A stretch of DNA of 14,435 nucleotides from Bacillota bacterium (GTDB taxonomy: Bacteria > Bacillota > Clostridia > Lutisporales > Lutisporaceae), in the NCBI GenBank assembly GCA_023230985.1, contig JALNWH010000044.1, positions 1 through 14,435 of the forward strand, read 5' to 3'. Below are positions 13,105 to 14,435 of this stretch, one piece after another. The notes under the pieces were generated by a model. It was not told the origin of the DNA and did no database searches. It saw nothing but the letters and a program-made list of their open reading frames with translations. Position 1 is the stretch's first letter, and every line of letters begins with the position of its first letter. A program made the translations under genes and the position numbers.

Positions 13105-13806
13105 ATGACTGATTATAATGATTTTAAAATTTTTAAAGACAATATAGTTTTTTCTCCATGGATACAACTACCAAAGAACGATTGGAGTATACTGGAACCT
13201 CTTGGCAATAAAAAGTTTTATAAAAGAAATTTTATAATCTATAACTGCAATGAATTTAGCGATTATGTATACATTGTAGATTCGGGTAGAGTTGAATTAT
13301 ATATAGTTGATTCGGAAGGTAATAAAAAGGTAATAGGCATCTGTGATAAAGGCAGCCTTTTTGGTGAATTACAATTATTCGACGGCAAACCTAACTATTG
13401 CACTGCGAGGATATGCAGAGATGCCTGGGTATTTGAAATCCAAAAAAATGTTTTTATGGATGCTATATTAAGCAATAATGATTTAATGCTATCAAACTTG
13501 TATAACTTAACTACTAAAATGAGGATTCTATATACTCAAGTAGAATATTTGTCATTTAAACCTGCCGAAGCAAAAGTTGCACTTATGTTTATATCTATGT
13601 GCAAAGACTTTGGAGTTAAACTCAATAATAACGAGTATAAACTAAACATAACATTTACCCATAGTGATATAGCAAATATGACAGGTCTTAGCCGGGTCAC
13701 TGTTTCAAATACTATAATGAACTTGACAAATCAAGGTATTATAAGAAAAGAAGGCAGCGAATACTTTATTTGCGACATAGGTTACTTAAAAAAATTAGTT
13801 GGATAA
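13105..13806 (+). CDS. Crp/Fnr-family transcriptional regulator
   Basis: A 233-residue protein with an N-terminal cyclic-nucleotide-binding-type beta roll (about 30-120) including the GSLFGELQLFDG segment (83-94), a dimerisation helix (about 122-150), and a C-terminal winged helix with THSDIANMTGLSRVTVSNTI at 185-204. The recognition helix is SRVTVSNTIMNL. The Arg-Ser pair that holds the cAMP phosphate in Crp is replaced by Tyr-Cys (98-99), and there is no N-terminal cysteine cluster like that of Fnr. The effector is therefore probably neither cAMP nor oxygen via an iron-sulfur cluster. The gene is divergent from the microcompartment operon and is its likely regulator. ATG start with an AAGGGTGG ribosome binding site. 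Confidence 0.9.
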   Translation: MTDYNDFKIFKDNIVFSPWIQLPKNDWSILEPLGNKKFYKRNFIIYNCNEFSDYVYIVDSGRVELYIVDSEGNKKVIGICDKGSLFGELQLFDGKPNYCTARICRDAWVFEIQKNVFMDAILSNNDLMLSNLYNLTTKMRILYTQVEYLSFKPAEAKVALMFISMCKDFGVKLNNNEYKLNITFTHSDIANMTGLSRVTVSNTIMNLTNQGIIRKEGSEYFICDIGYLKKLVG

Positions 13807-13834
13807 TTATGAAATGTTGATATACATGAAAAAT

Positions 13835-13870
13835 GCCTCTACGATACAAATGATTTCAAAACGTAGAGGC
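13835..13870. terminator. Bidirectional terminator between convergent genes
   Basis: A 9-bp perfect stem, GCCTCTACG (13835-13843) with CGTAGAGGC (13862-13870), and an 18-nt loop. It lies 28 nt after the regulator stop. On the plus strand it is followed by TTCTTTATTTTC, and on the minus strand by ATTTTTC, so it can serve both the regulator and the convergent membrane-protein gene. Confidence 0.8.
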
Positions 13871-13890
13871 TTCTTTATTTTCTTGTATTT

Positions 13891-14435
13891 TTATCTTTTT
13901 ACTTGTGTGATTCTCGTAATCGGATATATAAGCAGTGAAAATATAAAGAAAAACAACAAGGAGAATCCTATCATTTTATAAGGACTGATAAGTCCGACAA
14001 ATGTTACACCTATAAACCTTATAATCTCAAATGCAAGTTCCCTGGCTTTTGAAAAAAACATTGATACAATAAACAAACCACCGATACCAAATAAGTACAT
14101 TATTCCCTTTAAATAAGTTATGCTGACTATAAGGCCAAAAAGTGCTGATATGGCCGCTAAAAAAGTAAAATGTAACAGTACATTAGAACAAAAATTTATT
14201 AATGTTATTTCACCACTAACATAACCAAAAGTTTGAATATTAAAGCCCAATAATTTAAATACTGCATAATCTCCTAAGACTAAAACATTAAAAGCCAACG
14301 ACATAACCAGTGATAGCGATATACAATATGCGATAAAACCATATATAAAGTCTTTTCGTGTGCACCCTATGCTTATAACATAAGGAAATGTTTCGCTATA
14401 AGATACGGCACTTGCAATTGCAGCAAATATTATTA
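13891..14435 (-). CDS. ABC-2-type permease-like membrane protein, N-terminus cut by window edge
   Basis: The reading frame is open from the window end to the stop at 13891, at least 181 codons. A Met at 14304 is internal, since 43 further in-frame codons lie upstream without a stop. The visible part has about five hydrophobic segments and a basic C-terminus (RITQVKR). Near its start is an ISIGCTRKDFIYG segment. This resembles the conserved G-x-S/T-R-K/R-D motif of ABC-2-type permeases of the bacitracin/lantibiotic or uncharacterised transporter type. No ATPase partner is in the window; it would be expected upstream, past the right edge. It is convergent with the regulator and separated by a terminator, so it is probably unrelated to the microcompartment. 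Family assignment is moderate. Confidence 0.65.
   Translation of the reverse strand, partial: IIFAAIASAVSYSETFPYVISIGCTRKDFIYGFIAYCISLSLVMSLAFNVLVLGDYAVFKLLGFNIQTFGYVSGEITLINFCSNVLLHFTFLAAISALFGLIVSITYLKGIMYLFGIGGLFIVSMFFSKARELAFEIIRFIGVTFVGLISPYKMIGFSLLFFFIFSLLIYPITRITQVKR

Noticed and set aside
13105..13806. Fnr-type oxygen sensor
   Set aside because: Cysteines are scattered and there is no N-terminal cluster of the Fnr pattern.
13799..13981. Plus-strand 60-codon open frame after the regulator
   Set aside because: It spans the bidirectional terminator, overlaps the regulator's end and the convergent membrane-protein gene, and has no ribosome binding site.

Overview
The window is AT-rich DNA from what looks like a strictly anaerobic low-GC Firmicute (Clostridia or Tissierellia type). 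The grounds are the ferredoxin-dependent 2-oxoacid oxidoreductase, strong AGGAGG-type ribosome binding sites with ATG, GTG and TTG starts, and the gene content. I cannot name a species.

The core is a minus-strand operon running from about 12934 down to 3349, probably on to 1763, with short gaps and several overlaps. It encodes a bacterial microcompartment (BMC): two hexameric shell proteins (12644-12934, 10581-10844), a pentameric EutN/CcmL vertex protein (10871-11134) and a stacking-type BMC-T trimer (9909-10535). Two enzymes lie among the shell genes and look like cargo. One is a class V PLP enzyme with an EutQ-like N-terminal domain and a low-complexity linker (11147-12631). The other is a hydantoinase/dihydropyrimidinase-family amidohydrolase with an N-terminal amphipathic extension (8429-9907). 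Downstream come the gamma, delta, alpha and beta subunits of a pyruvate-type ferredoxin oxidoreductase (8396 to 5462), the alpha and beta subunits of an ADP-forming acyl-CoA synthetase (5451 to 3349), and an NhaC-type Na+/H+ antiporter (1763-3241). An inverted repeat at 1723-1755 probably ends the unit.

Working model (inference): a cyclic ureide or amide is opened by the amidohydrolase, nitrogen is handled by the PLP enzyme inside the shell, and a 2-oxoacid leaves the shell. The oxidoreductase converts it to acyl-CoA plus reduced ferredoxin, and the synthetase converts acyl-CoA to acid plus ATP. No aldehyde dehydrogenase, PduL-type phosphotransacylase, alcohol dehydrogenase or glycyl-radical enzyme is present. 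This is therefore not a standard aldehyde metabolosome. It resembles loci described as BMCs of unknown function.

Upstream and divergent, at 13105-13806, is a Crp/Fnr-family regulator. The 170-bp intergenic region holds a near-consensus promoter for the regulator and two related palindromes that may be its operators. A bidirectional hairpin at 13835-13870 separates the regulator from a convergent, truncated ABC-permease-like membrane protein (13891 to the window end).

At the left, beyond the 1723-1755 hairpin, three minus-strand genes form a separate cluster: an unrecognised 135-residue protein, a DMT/EamA transporter and a truncated VOC/glyoxalase-fold protein running off the left edge. No tRNA, rRNA, CRISPR array or insertion sequence was seen.
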